Shown piece by piece: positions 1 through 12,803 of a stretch of 64,000 bases of DNA (position 1 is its first letter; each line of letters opens with the position of its first letter). A model generated the notes under the pieces. That model did not search any database and was not told the DNA's origin. It was given only the letters and a program-made list of their open reading frames with translations. This DNA is from Cryptomeria japonica (Eukaryota > Streptophyta > Pinopsida > Cupressales > Cupressaceae): positions 558,027,136 through 558,091,135 of the forward strand of contig NC_081413.1 of the NCBI RefSeq assembly GCF_030272615.1. Direction: 5' to 3'. Both the position numbers and the translations under genes were made by a program.

Positions 1-558
1 ACCGGTTTCCATGACAGTTTCTTGTTACTGGTTATTCCTTTGTTACCGGTTGCCTGAGACCTATTCTAGTGATCTATCGGAACCCATTCTGAAGCTTGTA
101 GAGCCTTGGACATTGATCTTAATGTTTCTTGGCATGTGGCCAATCTTCTATGTTTCATCCTTTGGATTTTTTGGAGGAATCTTTTGGCATAGGCCAACCT
201 TGTTCATTTTGCACGTTAGGTCTTGTTCTTTAGGTTTTGATCCTTTTTGGGCCAACCAAATCCTTTGGATCAATATATATTTGTAATCATGCTTTAGAAT
301 AGAATCAATCAGAGAATCAAGATGTATCAGATAGATAGACTGTGCCTAAAAGATAGATCTTTTGATTCAAGGTCTCGGTGTGACCTATTCTACCAGGCCT
401 GTGTGTTGGTATATTGTAACCCAATTGTTATCGGTTAGATGGAATCAAATTTCATGCAATAAAACTATCTAATGCTCTAGAAAATGGAAGGATTAGAAAA
501 ACTTGTTTGATAGCTAAACACACATAAGGAAGCCCAAGAGACAAGAGTTAGTCATTAG
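1..558. other. Non-coding; possible 3' part of an LTR
   Basis: No coding domain is visible on either strand. The stretch holds an AATAAA signal at 459-464 shortly after an LTR-like leader, which would fit the R/U5 part of a Ty3/gypsy LTR entering from the left edge. No partner LTR, PBS or target duplication is visible, so the assignment is a guess from style. Confidence 0.25.
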
Positions 559-1965
559 TGTTAGCAAATCAAAGATTAAATACTATCCTAAGCAAGCATA
601 TCAAGAAAGACACTACTAAACAAATAGAAAGCTTAATGAACCTAAAAAATGTAAGTAAACATCTCCATATGCTCTCTACCATGCTGGTAGCTTCTCCTTC
701 CTCGTTCCTCTCCTCTCCAAGTTCCAAATTAGTGTAGCTCTCAGCAGCTTTTTGCACTATGGATGTCTTATGGAGGTTCAAGATTGAATAATGATTTACT
801 TATGCCATGCAAGTGTGAACAAAAGCTAAAATAAGAGATTATTTAATTAGCTAGTGTTGATTTTAAGCCAAAAGAGTGAATATGAATGATTTATGCTAAA
901 TGCTCTCTATCTAAAAATGACTATAAGGTAAATGCATACAAGTTTTCAGGATTTGGATTATGAAGAAATGGGCTCTATTTATAAGAAAAATGGAGCAATG
1001 GATGGTTGAGATTGAGTAATCTCAACAAGGGTCGGGATTGAAAGGTTTGAGATCCATGTGAGGAATTTCAACCCAATCCCAAGATGACAAGTGTCAAGGT
1101 GAGAGGGGTTGAGGGGAGAGGGAAGAAGCATTAAATGCTTGACATGACCTAAGGGTTAACTTGGGAGGTAAGGTTAATGTTGAGTTGAGTCAATAAATTC
1201 ATTATTCAAAGAATAATGCTTTTATCCAATGGATAAACTCTTGTTCAAGAGTTAGTGAGGATAACCATGGTCAAAGCAATAAATTCTTGAGGAGACACAT
1301 GGGTTACATAAGGGTTGAGTTAAGGGTCAAATTCCCTAAGCATGGGTGCAAGTGGATTTAACCATAAATGGTCATGTAAGAGCCATTAATGGTCATGTAA
1401 GAGCCATTAGTGGTTTGGAAGACTTTAGAGGTTAAATTGTTGAACACATCAAGCATTTAATGCTTTTCAAAGACTTTGGAGTCTTTGAGAAGTCACTTCA
1501 AGTTGCTTAGGAATGTGACAATAATTAGGGGATGGATTAGGATAATTAGGAAAGGGTTAGAAGAACCTAGAAGGGGTTTAGGATTGCAAGTGGGTTTGGT
1601 GGGTGAGGGAAAATAGAATTTTTATTAAAATAAAACTTATTTATTTCAATAAATAGGTACAACTTGCATTTTTAGGAGAATGCAAGTGGGGGGGATTTTA
1701 ATGATTTAAATAATTTTTTTATTTAATTTATTTAAAAGAAGAAAAGGGGATTAAATGAAATAAATGGAATTTATTCATTTAATTGATTCTGAATTTGTTT
1801 TAATGAATTAATTAAAATAAATTGAATAATTTATTTAATTAATAGGAGAATGTTTGAAGATGAATTAATTAAATGTTAATTTAATTCACTGTTGGCTAGT
1901 GGTTTTTTAATCAAATAAATAGAAAATATTTATTTAATTAAACTGGACAGATTTATGTGACTACA
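559..1965 (-). repeat. AT-rich LTR-like block, antisense
   Basis: No ORF of substance. The block runs from a TGTTAGC start to a GACTACA end. Its right third is dense in AATTAATT/TTTATTTAAT runs, like the AT-rich part of the LTR of element B read on the opposite strand, and like the block at 11222-12645. Reading on the minus strand it would begin TGTAGTCAC, close to the TGTAGAC start of LTR B. The flanking five bases (ATTAG and CTATA) do not match, so there is no target duplication and both borders are uncertain. Confidence 0.3.
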
Positions 1966-2064
1966 CTATATGTTCTGCATTACCTCCATCATATCTATGT
2001 GTTTCTGTTGTGTTTACTCTAGTTGATCGGTTTGGATTGATCTCTTTGAGGTCGCTCCTCAACG

Positions 2065-2472
2065 ATGACTGTTTCACCTATCATGCTAGGAAGACCATGG
2101 TTGGGCACAACATATGCTTACATAGGATGCTGTTCAGGAGATATGACCATCTCTTATGGAAGAAATACTAAAAAATTTCTTCTCTACCCACCTGCAAAAC
2201 CAACTCAAGATGTAAACAATCTTATATTTCCAAATGTTGGAGAGGAAGCTAAAGATATTAATTCAAAAGCTAAGCTCATGATGATAGGTAGAAGCCCTTT
2301 CTTGCAACAGTATGAGGAAGGTGAAATTTTGTCCCAAAGAATCCAGAATCATTATGAGGCTTATGCAGAACCATCCCATCATGCATTTAGTTTAGAAAGC
2401 CCTTTTCCAATGCTTCATCTGAATGCTCCATCAGCAGCAACGGATATTTTTTCCACCTTGTTACCTAGATAA
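2065..2472 (+). pseudogene. Ty3/gypsy protease C-terminal remnant (element A)
   Basis: A 135-codon open stretch begins near the ILGRPW-type motif (seen as MLGRPWLGT at residues 7-15). This motif marks the C-terminal end of the aspartic protease in Ty3/gypsy polyproteins. The catalytic DTG half upstream is absent. The rest is the poorly conserved linker to RT and ends at a stop around 2470. It lies about 300 bp upstream of the RT block on the same strand, in the order expected for pol. The ATG is simply the first in frame and is not a real start, because the protein would be part of a polyprotein. Confidence 0.65.
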
Positions 2473-2769
2473 TTGAAAAATGCCAAATGTTAGTGAGAGA
2501 GACATGATAGAATTGACTACACAAATACCAGTTGCAGAAGGCAAATATGTGAACATTAATAATCAGCTTAGTCATGAGCAACAGTTGGCCTTGACAACCT
2601 GTGAAAAAAACATAAACAGACATTTGCTTGGAGTTGCCATGACATGAAGGGTCTTGATCCTAAATTATGCACTCATTGGATCTATATCAAACATGATTGT
2701 GCACTAGTAAGGCAGCCACAAAGAAGAATCAATCTTGCTTCGAGGGAAATAGTAAAGGAGAGCTTTAGA

Positions 2770-3970
2770 AGCTACTAGATGCATGATTTATATACCCAAT
2801 CTCTGACAGCCAATGGGTATCTCCTCTAGTGATAGTGCCCAAAAAGAATGGAAAATGGAGAGTTTGTGTAGATTATAGAGAGCTTAATGCAACAACTAAG
2901 AAGGATAATTTTCCACTTCCTTTTATAGATCAAGTAGTAGATTCACTATCAGGAAAAAAATACTTTTGTTTCCTAGATGGTTTCAGTGGCTACAATCAAA
3001 TACAAATTGCACCAGAAGATCAGGAGAAGATAACTTTCACTTGCCCATGGGGAACTTATACTTATTCAGTGCTTCCATTTGGTTTCTGCAATGCACCTGC
3101 AACTTTCCAAAGAGTTGTGATAAGTATATTTTCAGACATTTCACATGAGTGTATGGAGATTTATATGGATGATTTTATAACTTTTGGTACTAACTTTGCT
3201 GAAGCATTAAAAAGACTAGAAACAGTGTTGCAAAGATGGGAATATCATAATCTCTTTGAATAGTGAAAATCGTTTCATGATAATGCAACAAGGAGTGGTC
3301 CTTGGCCACTACATCTCTCAAAATGGAATACAAGTAGATCCAGCCAAGATTGCAGTCATTTCTAGCCTTCCTACGCCTACAAAACAAAAGGATGTAAGAA
3401 TTTTTTTAGCACATGCAAGGTATTATAGGCGATGCATAAAGGACTTTAGCAAAATGGCAACACCACTTTATAGCCTTTTGACTAAGGATGCACAATTTCA
3501 TTGGATAGAAGCTTGTGAAAAAGCATTCTCAAATCTAAAAGAAGCCCTAACACAAGCACTTCTGCTCAAGGGTCCTAATTGGGAAATTCCATTCAATATT
3601 CATATAAATGCGTCTGACTATGCAATAGGAGGAGTTTTGGACCAAAAGGAGGCATCAGTTGAACATGCAATCTATTTTGGCAATAAGAACTTGTAAGGAG
3701 GTGAATTTAATTACATAGTCATAGAGAAAGAAATGTTAGCAGACATCTATACCCTCAACAAATTCAAATATTATATAATGAGATATAAGATCTTTGTCCA
3801 TATTGATCATGCAACAATCAAATATATTATGAATAATCCATTGATCACAGGTTGACTAGCAAGATGGTTACTGTTGATGCAGGAATTTGATATAACCATA
3901 GTTGACAAGCTTGGCAAAGCTAATGTATTAGTAGATTTCTTATTTAGAATGACTACATCAGAAGATACTT
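2770..3970 (+). pseudogene. Reverse transcriptase-RNase H of gypsy element A
   Basis: The RT begins with SQWVSPLVIVPKKNGKWR and continues with CVDYRELN, FPLPFIDQ, FLDGFSGYNQIQIAPEDQ, LPFGFCNAPATFQR and the catalytic YMDDF box at about 3160-3180. These are conserved Ty3/gypsy RT blocks. After a frameshift near 3256 come the connection segment (LGHYISQNGIQVDPAKI, YYRRCIKDFSK) and the RNase H start, where the usual D-A-S-D reads NASDYAIGG. The open frame stops at 3696, but RNase H similarity continues with in-frame stops to about 3970. RT copies the element RNA and RNase H removes the template. At least one frameshift and several stops make it inactive. Confidence 0.85.
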
Positions 3971-4134
3971 AGGTAATTGATGACACTTTTCCTAATGAGC
4001 ACTTATTTTCCATCTATGTGCATACACCTTGGTATACAGACATAGCCAACTATTTGGTTGTAGGGAAGTTGCCTCCTCACTTCTCTCCTAAAGAAAGAAG
4101 AATTATCATTGAGAAAAATTTCCCTCTCTCCTAG

Positions 4135-5357
4135 ATTGAAGGATGTTTGTTTTATATCTAGGCCTAAAACATGTGATTAGAGGATGTGTCAGAGAAGATG
4201 AAACCTTTGACATTTTGCGTACATGTCATGATGAACCCTGTGGAGGAAAATTCGCTACCAAAAGGACAACAATAAAAATTCTCAACAAGGGTTATTACTG
4301 GCCCACACTTCATAAAGATACAAGCAAGTACACTAGGAAGTGTGATAGATTTAAGATGATGAGACAACCAATAAAATTAGATGAGATGCCCCTTTACCCT
4401 CAAGTTGTAATTACACTATTTGATAAATGGGGCCTGGATTTTGTAGGTCCAATAGATCCACCTTCAAATGGTAAGTCTTATATCCTAGTATGTACTGACT
4501 ATGTGATTAAATGGGGTGAAGCTAAGGCAATGAAACCTGCAAGGAATAATAAGGTTATAGAGTTCCTTTATGAAGAAATCTTCACAAGACATGGAGTACC
4601 TTGGGAAATAGTGATAGATCAAGGAGCTCAATTCACATCAACCCTTATTACAACACTAGTTAATCAATACAAAATTAGGCATTAGAAATCTACTCCTTAC
4701 CATCCTCAAGCAAATGGGCAAGGTGAGATTACAAACTAGGAAATTGAAGCAATTCTCATAAAAATAGTGTTCATTCATAGGAAATATTGGGCCAATAGGT
4801 TGCCAAAAGCTATTTGGGCCTACAAAACCACATGGAAAACAACTATTGGTTTCACACCATTTGAACTAATATATGGTGAAACAACCATGATGCCAATTGA
4901 GTTTGAGCATAAAACCTTAAGGACTGCAATGGAACTAGAAATAAATCTATCATCACAAACATAAAGAATCATGCAACTCAATAACTTAGAGGAAATGAGG
5001 AAGGCGGCCCTTCATCACACTGAAGTTGTGCAAGCTCAATGGATAAAGTGGCATGATAAATACATTAAAGAAAAGCAGTTCCAACTAGGTGACTGGGCTC
5101 TACTTTATGACTCTCAGTATTAGGAAGGTGCTAGAAAATTACAAACCAGATGGCTAGGGCCATATGAGGTGGCAAAAGTATTTTCAAATGGAGTTGTTAA
5201 ACTTACCACGATTGACCCTGTTAGATTTAAATTACTAGTCAACAATCATTGCTTGCGGTTATATCATAATCCAGCTTCAAAAGTGGAATTCAAGCAGCAA
5301 TTCGCCACCTCTCCTATATCCGAAGGAAGTAGACCATGTGTCCATCCTTCTTCCTAA
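4135..5357 (+). pseudogene. Integrase of gypsy element A
   Basis: The zinc-binding HHCC region is present but damaged: the second His of the usual GGHF reads GGKF and the last Cys of CDRC reads CDRF. The catalytic core follows with WGLDFVGP (first Asp), VIDQGAQFTS (second Asp) and YHPQANGQGE (Glu) across a stop at 4683. Downstream pieces keep the RLPKAIWAYKTTWKTTIG block and a C-terminal region (GPYEVAKVFSNGVVKL). The integrase would insert the cDNA copy into chromosomes. Several stops separate the segments (4143-4685, 4767-4964, 5169-5357), so it cannot make a working protein. Confidence 0.85.
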
Positions 5358-5988
5358 GACATATATGCATCACATCATAATAAATATTTTCACTTCAATG
5401 GAAATCACATTCTCTGCTCATTCCATACATCCACCTTCACTTCACAATTCTTTCTTTTCCATTCATCTCTCCATCATCACACTCCACCCCATATTTCATT
5501 TATTACTTAACTGGTTGATTGATAGGTAATGAACATGCCATAATCCAAGACTTGCAAATGCAATTTAACAGGTACGTGCAAACAATTACTTTTTCCATAA
5601 ATATCTTAAATAACATTACTTTTCATCATGTTCATTAAATGTAATATTTACATAGCATATTTTTCCTATGCCACTCTATCTTGTGTTGCCTTACTTTAGG
5701 TTGGGGGGAGGAAAATATGCCCATTAGTTGTCCTTTAGTTGGTTTGAACCAATGATTTGACACTTGAAAGGTCATAAGCGCCATCATTTTTCTCATAAGC
5801 CTTTCTAATACTTTTATTCATGATTTTTCCTTTGTCTTAGTTTGTCTTAATCGACAAACTTCAAACCAAAAAGGGTAAGCAATAGGGTCAGAAAAATCTA
5901 AAAAATAAATTCATGTAGAGAATAGAAAAATTTGACTCTTTTAGTGAAGATACAACAGGGAAATGTTTTAGAAAGTGACTATAGGAAA
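5358..5988 (+). other. Spacer between integrase and env-position ORF
   Basis: About 630 bp without recognisable coding domains. It includes a purine-rich stretch GGTTGGGGGGAGGAAAA at about 5700. Such a tract between pol and a third ORF could be an internal polypurine tract, but that is not shown. Small open frames here lack any recognised motif. Confidence 0.4.
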
Positions 5989-8382
5989 ATGGGTGGTTAG
6001 TTAGTTAGAAATGAACCAACTGTTTATGATGTAATCCTACAAGATGCTATTATTTTAGCAGAATTTCAAAATTATGGATGGATAGACTATTTCTTGAAGT
6101 TGCAGAGCTTTAATGAAGACATTGCTATAGAATTTGCACAAACTTTTGTAAATGGTAAAGCAGTGGTAAAAGGATTGGAAGTGGTGGTAACAAAAGAAAT
6201 AATTGCAAAATTTATAGGGTTCCCCACTAATAGGAAACCATACCCTGCATCTTGAGACACAAGGTCGGCAAGGGCAGAATTTACTGAACCTAGTGATCCA
6301 CCACTTGTTGTGGATAAATAGGGGACAAGAAGAATGTTTCTTCCAAAAAAGTGGAAGCACACAACTGTCCACATTTACAAATACATTACCTATGAAGGTC
6401 CCCAATCCTATCTGCACTCCATTCATTTCAAACTCAATCCATTTAAGGCATGGGAGGAGAATGAATGTGCCCAATGTTCATTACATGTTGCTGGAAATTA
6501 TGGCAGCTAAAAATAAAAAAGGTAGGACGAACTTTGTGCCTCACCACTATTTGATTAAATTGCTAGATAAATATTTACAAGAAGTCTATGGTATGACATG
6601 GGAGGAATTTGAAAATGTTGATCAGTTTAGACTTAAAAAAGTAGAATAGAAGAATCAGACTTGCAAATCTAACAAAAGAAGGAAAGTTTTTGCAACTACT
6701 CTTGAGGCTTCTACCTCTGGTGTGAGACCTTGATCAAACCCCCCTGCAACCACGGCCATAGCAGTTGATTCTTTTGAATCAAGGGAAGAAGGAACCCCTT
6801 CTTCAAGTCATGATGATATTTCATTTTAAACTCTATGTCGAACCAAGACGACAATGAGGAAAGCAAAGGAACAATGGAAGAAAGCAAAAAAAAGGGAAAG
6901 AAAAGGTTAGGGCTGAAACTTCTAAGAGGACAAAACCTAGCCCTAGCCCTAAAAAACATGAAATAGGAAACACTTTTCCTCCTACGGAAACAAAAACTAG
7001 GAAAAGTCCTACAACTAAGATAAAGATAGTTGCATATAATGTTGGTGAAATGTTAAGAAAATCCCTAGGCTAGAGACAACAGCTGGAAAAGAGGTAGTAG
7101 CCTCTAAGGAAGAAGTACATAATGATGGGAAAAGTACATTTGAAGAACATGCATTTGAGGGACATGCAAAAACAAGGATAGATCAGCTTGCCCACATCGC
7201 AAAATGGGCAGGAGGAGAAGAAATACCATATCAAGAGCATAATGAACCACTCCAACAAGAATTTGAACAACCACCAGTACCGCCATTGGAGCATGCTGCC
7301 AGAAAATTTTCGGTAGGTATTCATAGACCCCTTGTATATTCATGGCATAATATAGTGATGAAATTGTTAGATGAAATAGAAAAGAGGAATAAAGAAAACC
7401 TGAGGTTACAAAAACAAATAGAGAAAAATGACAGTGAAATTAGAGAGAAAGATGAGGAGATTGTTAAATTAAAGAAACAAGTGGATGATGTGGTAGAATT
7501 AGTGCCACAATTAATGGCATGTAGAACCCCTCCAAGGGTTTATGCATTGCATTTAAAGGAGAGATATTTAAAATTTCATCTTTCTAGGGTAATTTCAGGG
7601 TTAAATCCTCCCATCAAAACCCCTGAGGAATTATTTCAAGCCTACCAAGAATCCCCAATAGAGAGTAAGAACCTACTTTATGAGTTATGCCTACATAATT
7701 ATGTTGTCCTAGATAACCATAAATGGAACCCGATGTTGTATATTGGAGATATCCATTTGAGGGCATTTATGTCCTGGATTTAGAATGAAAACAGTTGGGG
7801 TGAGCAGTACAGAGTTTACAAAGAAAAGGAATTACAAGAACCCTTGCCTCTTAGGGCTGAATCTCATAATCCTGAAGTAATGTTTTATGATTGGCACCAA
7901 GTTACGTGTGTTCCAAAGCTTAAAGATAGAGTGTTGCCTTTGTAGGAAGAAACCTATAGAGAATATGAACAAATGGAGGGCACTATAGGAAGAACAATAC
8001 CAGGACACCTTTGACAGAGATAGAATAGCTTGACTGATTAACTAATTAACTAGGGCAAGTTAAGCCATATTCACTGCAGAATTATGTTGCAACACAGAGG
8101 AGATGTCCTAGATATATACAACTTGGTAGAATACAAAAAAACTACTAGTTCCCTTTGATATTCCAACCCATCTTATTCTGGCCAGTGCCAGACTATAGGT
8201 ATTACGAGTATGATATAGCAGAAGAAAGGCCAAGGTGGAATATATTGGAACAGAGGCATGGATTTTACTAGGATCCTGATTTAGAGGGTGCAAAAAATGT
8301 TGTAGGACAGTTGGCAGTCGATGATATGAGAACCTTGACTAGGCTAAGGAACAACGTTGCTGGAGGACCAACAAGACATTAG
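5989..8382 (+). pseudogene. Env-position ORF of gypsy A; PMD-like unknown family
   Basis: Translation from the ATG at 5989 starts M-G-G, then a stop, then LVRNEPTVYD, and goes on through FQNYGWIDYFLKLQSF and a block VVVTKEIIAKFIGFP. The same start pattern (MGG, a few residues, EP) is found at the start of ORF3 in the LINEs at 33203 and 46319, and the VTKEII..IGFP block matches theirs in kind. The middle is charged and low-complexity. A coiled coil rich in E and K lies at about 7360-7510. A more conserved region follows (PPRVYALHLKERYLKFHL) and the frame ends at 8382. There is no signal peptide, transmembrane pair or furin-like site, so it does not look like an envelope protein. Function unknown; several stops and frameshifts. 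Confidence 0.6.
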
Positions 8383-9620
8383 GTTGGGGGAACAATGAAA
8401 CAAGTTTATGGTCTTATTTTCTAAATATTTATTATGATGTTTATGATGATACTTTAGATTTTGGTATTGTGATGACACTGTTTATTGTGCTAATCCCTTA
8501 GAAACCGTTATCTTTTGGTCTTAAGTTTGACCTTGAAACAATTCATAGTATTAATGCATATGCTATGTAATTATCTATTAAGTGTGCATGTGTTGAAAAG
8601 GATGTTTTTTTCAGATGATTTAAGAAATGTGGATTGTTTGCATGTGCTAGCGTGTTTTGCAGATCTGTACCAAGAAAGTGGTGTAATGAAGAAACTTGCA
8701 ACAAGTAGCAGGACTCTTACTAGCTGGCCGGTTGTTGAAGAGGTCAAGAAGTGATTAATGTAGTGGAGCCTTCTCCACTTAATGCTGCAACTACCTTCTT
8801 TATTAATTATGTACTATTAGTGTTGATTTAGGGGCATGTTGTGTTATATCTCTACTGAAGGATTCCTATTTGACTTGGCTAAGTGCATGCATGATCTTTC
8901 CTTTCCTCTTTTTATGATTTCAATAAATGGCGCCCTCCTTATGTTGTCCCTCCTTATGTTGTGGAGTTGTTCAAATAGTTAGTTAGGATTAGTTAGTAGA
9001 TTTTCTTTAAAGGGATTTATCTCTGACATTGTAAGTTTACTCTTAGTTCTGAAATACAGTTTAAGAACTTCTTGTCATATTCTGTGTATTCCTATTTTGA
9101 TGAATAACATGATATTCTGAGTTTCCAGCACTTGTGATTATCTTTGAAGTCTCACTCAAGGGGGCCCACTTGGTGATAACTCTATTCACTTAGTTTAGTA
9201 GTTCTTTTCATTTAATAATTAGCATCGTCCCAGCATGGATTATTCCTGCAGCCATAGTACTCTGCTTTGTGCCTATTCCTACAACCAAAGCAGGCAAAGT
9301 AGTTTCCTTCCTGTTTGCCTAGAATTTCATTTATGTACTTTGTGTTAGTTTAAGATTCATGTATTTGGGTTAGTGATCAACTTAAGTTCAATTTCATTTA
9401 TTAATTATTTGCAATATTTTAATTCTAGTATTGTTCTTTATTTAAGTAATGATGGCCATAATCGAGTCTTAGTGCACATACTGTGTTGACCCATTTCAAG
9501 TTCATGTCCTTGGGTTGATAAGTTAAATGAACCTTCATAATGAGTTTGATAATTTCTTAGTTAAGATGTGTAATTTCTAAGTTATAGCTTTAAGCGATTA
9601 GTTATTGAACCATTAGAGGA
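8383..9620 (+). other. Non-coding, probable 3' LTR or UTR of element A
   Basis: No coding domain. An AATAAA lies at 8921-8926, followed by GGCGCC-containing DNA, and a purine-pyrimidine run CTCAAGGGGGCCCACTT occurs near 9150. This is the expected place for the polypurine tract and 3' LTR of element A, but without its 5' LTR no border can be set. Short frames here (such as 8515-8754) show no motif. Confidence 0.3.
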
Positions 9621-9624
9621 GGCC

Positions 9625-11141
9625 AACAACAAGGACATCTCAACAAAACAACATAGTTGAGAGAAATAATATAACTGTACAGGAGATGGAATGAACCATG
9701 TTAAAATAATCCAAGTTGATTGATAGATTATGTAAAAATAGTGTTCATACAATAGTCTACATCTTAAATAAAACACAACTAAGAACTAATAGCTCTAAGA
9801 TCCCTTATGAGTTATGGTCGAGAATATCAACCTCTATTACTCAATTCAAAGTGTTCATAAGAAAATGTTACACAAGAAATGATGATGATCATCTTGGAAA
9901 ATTTGATGCAAGATCAGATGAAGGGTATTTTGTTGGATATTGCTCAAGAAGTAAAGCATATAAGTGCTACAGTATGCAATTGTGTAGGATTGTTGAGAGC
10001 ATACATGTCAATTTTGATGAAGATATGCATATTGCCTCAATAAATGATAATGATTGAGATCCAAAACCAATACATGTTGAACCAGTGGAAGTAGAGCCAA
10101 TAAGAAAAGACACCAAGACCCTCAAAATTTGTACAAAGAGATCATCCAAAAGAACAAATTATAGGTAACAAAAATGCGAGGGTACAAACTAGAAGAAAGA
10201 TTGCCAAGAATACACATGAAGCTCAATTTGAAAGTGATAGTCAACTTTAAAAAAATTATTTACTTTCTATTGTTGAACCTAGAAGTTTGTTAGAAACAAG
10301 CCAAGATGAGAATTAGGTTGAAGCTATGCAAGAAGAACTTAATTAAATTGATAAGAATGAAATATGGGAACGAGTCCCTAGACCTAAGGTCAAGATTGTT
10401 ATTGGAACAAAATGGGTGTTCAGAAATAAACTAAATGAAGATGGAAAAGTTGTTAGAAACAAAGAAAGACTTGTCTACAAGGGTTATACAAGTAGAAGGC
10501 ATTGGATTTGAATAAATATTTGCACCTATGGGAATTTTGGAAGCAATCCAAATGTTTCTTGTATTTTTTCAGTTTACAAGAACTTCAAAGTGTATCAAAT
10601 GGATGTCAAATTTGCATTTCTGAATGGGAATATTGAAGAGGAAGTTTATAGAGAATAACTAGAGGGCCTCTCATTAGAAAAATATTAGAATATAGTTTAA
10701 AAACTAAATAAAGCCTAGTATGGATTAAAACAAGCTCCTAGAGCATGGTATGCAAGATTGGATACATATTTACAACAACAAGGATTTAGAAAGGGTGTTG
10801 TTGATAGAAGCCTATACATCAAAGTTGAAAAAGATTATCAACTGATAGTGGTTGTATATGTTGATGACATTAAATTTGGAGGAAATATTGATAACATGTA
10901 CAAAATCTTTGTTGAAGCTATGAAGAATGAATTTGAGATATCAATGCTTAGAGAGTTTTCAATTTTTGTTGGTTTGCAGATTACACAGTCTGACAAAGGT
11001 ATATTTATTTGTCAAACCAGGTATGTTAAGGAAATGTTAAGCAAATATCTTGATGAACAAACAAAAAATATGGTAGAGTTAAATGGTATAGTCAAAGTGT
11101 CTGTGATAGTGGTATTGAAACTTGAGGTTCATGAATTTTAG
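9625..11141 (+). pseudogene. Ty1/copia integrase-RT fragment
   Basis: The left part (9634-10057) is the end of a Copia integrase core: TSQQNNIVERNN, the PYELW motif, then KCYTRNDD, LGKFDARSDEGYFVGY and YKCY. The right part (10310-11060) is Copia RT: EAMQEELN, a TKWVFRNKLNEDG segment, YQMDVKFAFLNG, YGLKQAPRAWYARLD, and a catalytic YVDDI box at about 10857. The order integrase then RT is diagnostic of Ty1/copia rather than gypsy. Stops break it at several points. Protease and gag are absent on the left; on the right the similarity is lost near 11060-11140. It is probably an internal remnant truncated on both sides. Confidence 0.85.
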
Positions 11142-11221
11142 AACAACCATAAAAACCATTAGAATGGTAGTCATGAAGGTGATCTTCAAGGTAAACATAT
11201 AATAGTTCTACTATAAGCTTG

Positions 11222-12645
11222 TGTAGAAGTCAAGATGTTAAAAACATAAATTGATGGTCTATGATCACAAATATCGTCTAAAGGGACAATCCATAGGCTG
11301 AAAATGGTAAGAAATCTAGAAATAGAACTCTCCAATGCACAAACATCATGACATGATAATAATCTAATTGCTGCAATAAAAATAAAGTCTTGGTAGTTAC
11401 AAATAATATTGTATTGAAGTTAAAAAAATGGGAAAGAAGGTTAATTGCATGAATTAAAACATATAACACAACAAAAGCATTCAAAGCAACAAGAAACCTC
11501 TTTATACCCTTCTTCTCGTCTCATCTGATTGATTTAGATGTGGAATTGTGCCCTTTCCTCCACTTGATTGATCCTTTATGTTGAGGGATTTGGATTTCTC
11601 TCCATGCACAATAACATGGTAATGAGTGATGGATGAAAGGCTATGTATGACTAAATTTTGGCATAATATGGATATGGTTGATGGATTGCTTGGCTCAACT
11701 TGACAACATTAAAATATGAATATGATGCATGATTTGTGAAGGGAGGAGACTTCAATTTATAGATTTGAGTGGCCCAAAATGGATGGTCAAGTTTGAAATG
11801 ATATAGAGGGTTGGGATTGAAAGAAAGTGAGATGGATTTGAGAGGACAAGTGGGAGATCCAAGAGATTTTGTCATAAATGCATTTCTTATCTCCACACTT
11901 CTCAAGTACATGGGAAAGAGATCCCTAAGTACCTTGGGAGGAGGATAGAGGAATTAAAAATTCCTCAAGGAAGGACAAAGGGAATTAAAAATTCCCAAGA
12001 AAGAGGGGGCATTGGAAGAATAAAGGATAAAAGGAATAAAAAATTCCTTGGAAAGAGGGGATGGGGAGATTCAAAGAATTCAAAAATTCCCTAGATAGAC
12101 AAAAGTGTGTAGCATTTAAGGTTGGGAGGTGAAATGGGAAAGCCATTTATGGCAAAGAGTTGACCCATCCCTAATCATGGTGATTAGGGATGTGAAAATG
12201 ATTAGTGATGGTAATTGGGTGGGATAATGGAGGATTAGGATGCAAGTGGATGAATTAGGAGGATGGGACATGAGGAAAGAGAATGAGTGGAGGAATTTAA
12301 AATTAAGGGAAATGATGATCATGGTTAAGCTAGGATTAATTAGGCTAAGTGATAGGGATTAGAAGGAAGATTTGTAGGAATCAAGGCATTAGTTCATTAA
12401 TTAAAATTAAATAGCTAATCAAATATTAGATGAGAATATTGATTAAGATTGGGAATTAAATGAATTTTAAAAGAATTAGGTATAATTAATTCGATAAATT
12501 AATTATATGACTATAGTGACAAAATTAATTAAAATATAATTTAATTAATTTTGAGAAGAATGAGGACTGATATAATTAATATGATTAATTATGTGAAAAT
12601 GCTAAATTGATTAAATATTAATTTAATTAATTTTAGATGTCTACA
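11222..12645 (-). repeat. LTR-like block, antisense, B-type ends
   Basis: No coding capacity. Read on the minus strand it begins TGTAGACATCTAAAA, nearly the same as the start of the LTR of element B, and ends in CTTCTACA. LTR B also has TGTAGA...TCTACA ends. The AT-rich portion with repeated AATTAATT resembles the corresponding part of LTR B. The bases just outside (GCTTG on the left, TGTAT on the right) do not match, so a target duplication is lacking and this may be a truncated LTR. Confidence 0.4.
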
Positions 12646-12803
12646 TGTATATGTCTCTTTAAGAATTTAATGACAATGAGCAACAAGCTAGACACCTACA
12701 CATGACAAAATTAAGCCATAAGAATTGTGTATGATAATTAAAGAGAGAATATGATAGTGGCTTATGAGTCCATAATAATAATGATCTATTAGTAACTTAT
12801 ACG

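Larger units (their letters stand above)
2050..8400 (+). mobile_element. Ty3/gypsy element A (Athila-like), decayed, gag missing
   Basis: Gene order on the plus strand is protease end, reverse transcriptase, RNase H, integrase, then a further long ORF. Protease-RT-RH-INT is the Ty3/gypsy order. The RT block reads like the non-chromoviral Athila group: PFIDQ, FLDGFSGYNQI, a TCPWGT step, LPFGFCNAPATFQ and a YMDD core. Athila-group elements often carry an extra ORF after integrase, as here. Gag and the 5' LTR are missing on the left, where pol starts abruptly after non-coding DNA at about 2050. Stops and frameshifts occur throughout. The 3' LTR is probably in 8383-9620 but could not be delimited. 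Confidence 0.75.

Noticed and set aside
5989-8382. Envelope protein of a retrovirus-like element
   Set aside because: The position after integrase fits, but there is no signal peptide, cleavage site or membrane anchor; the protein looks soluble with a coiled coil.
11651-12322. Minus-strand ORFs in the AT-rich block
   Set aside because: Short, with no motif, inside an LTR-like repeat.
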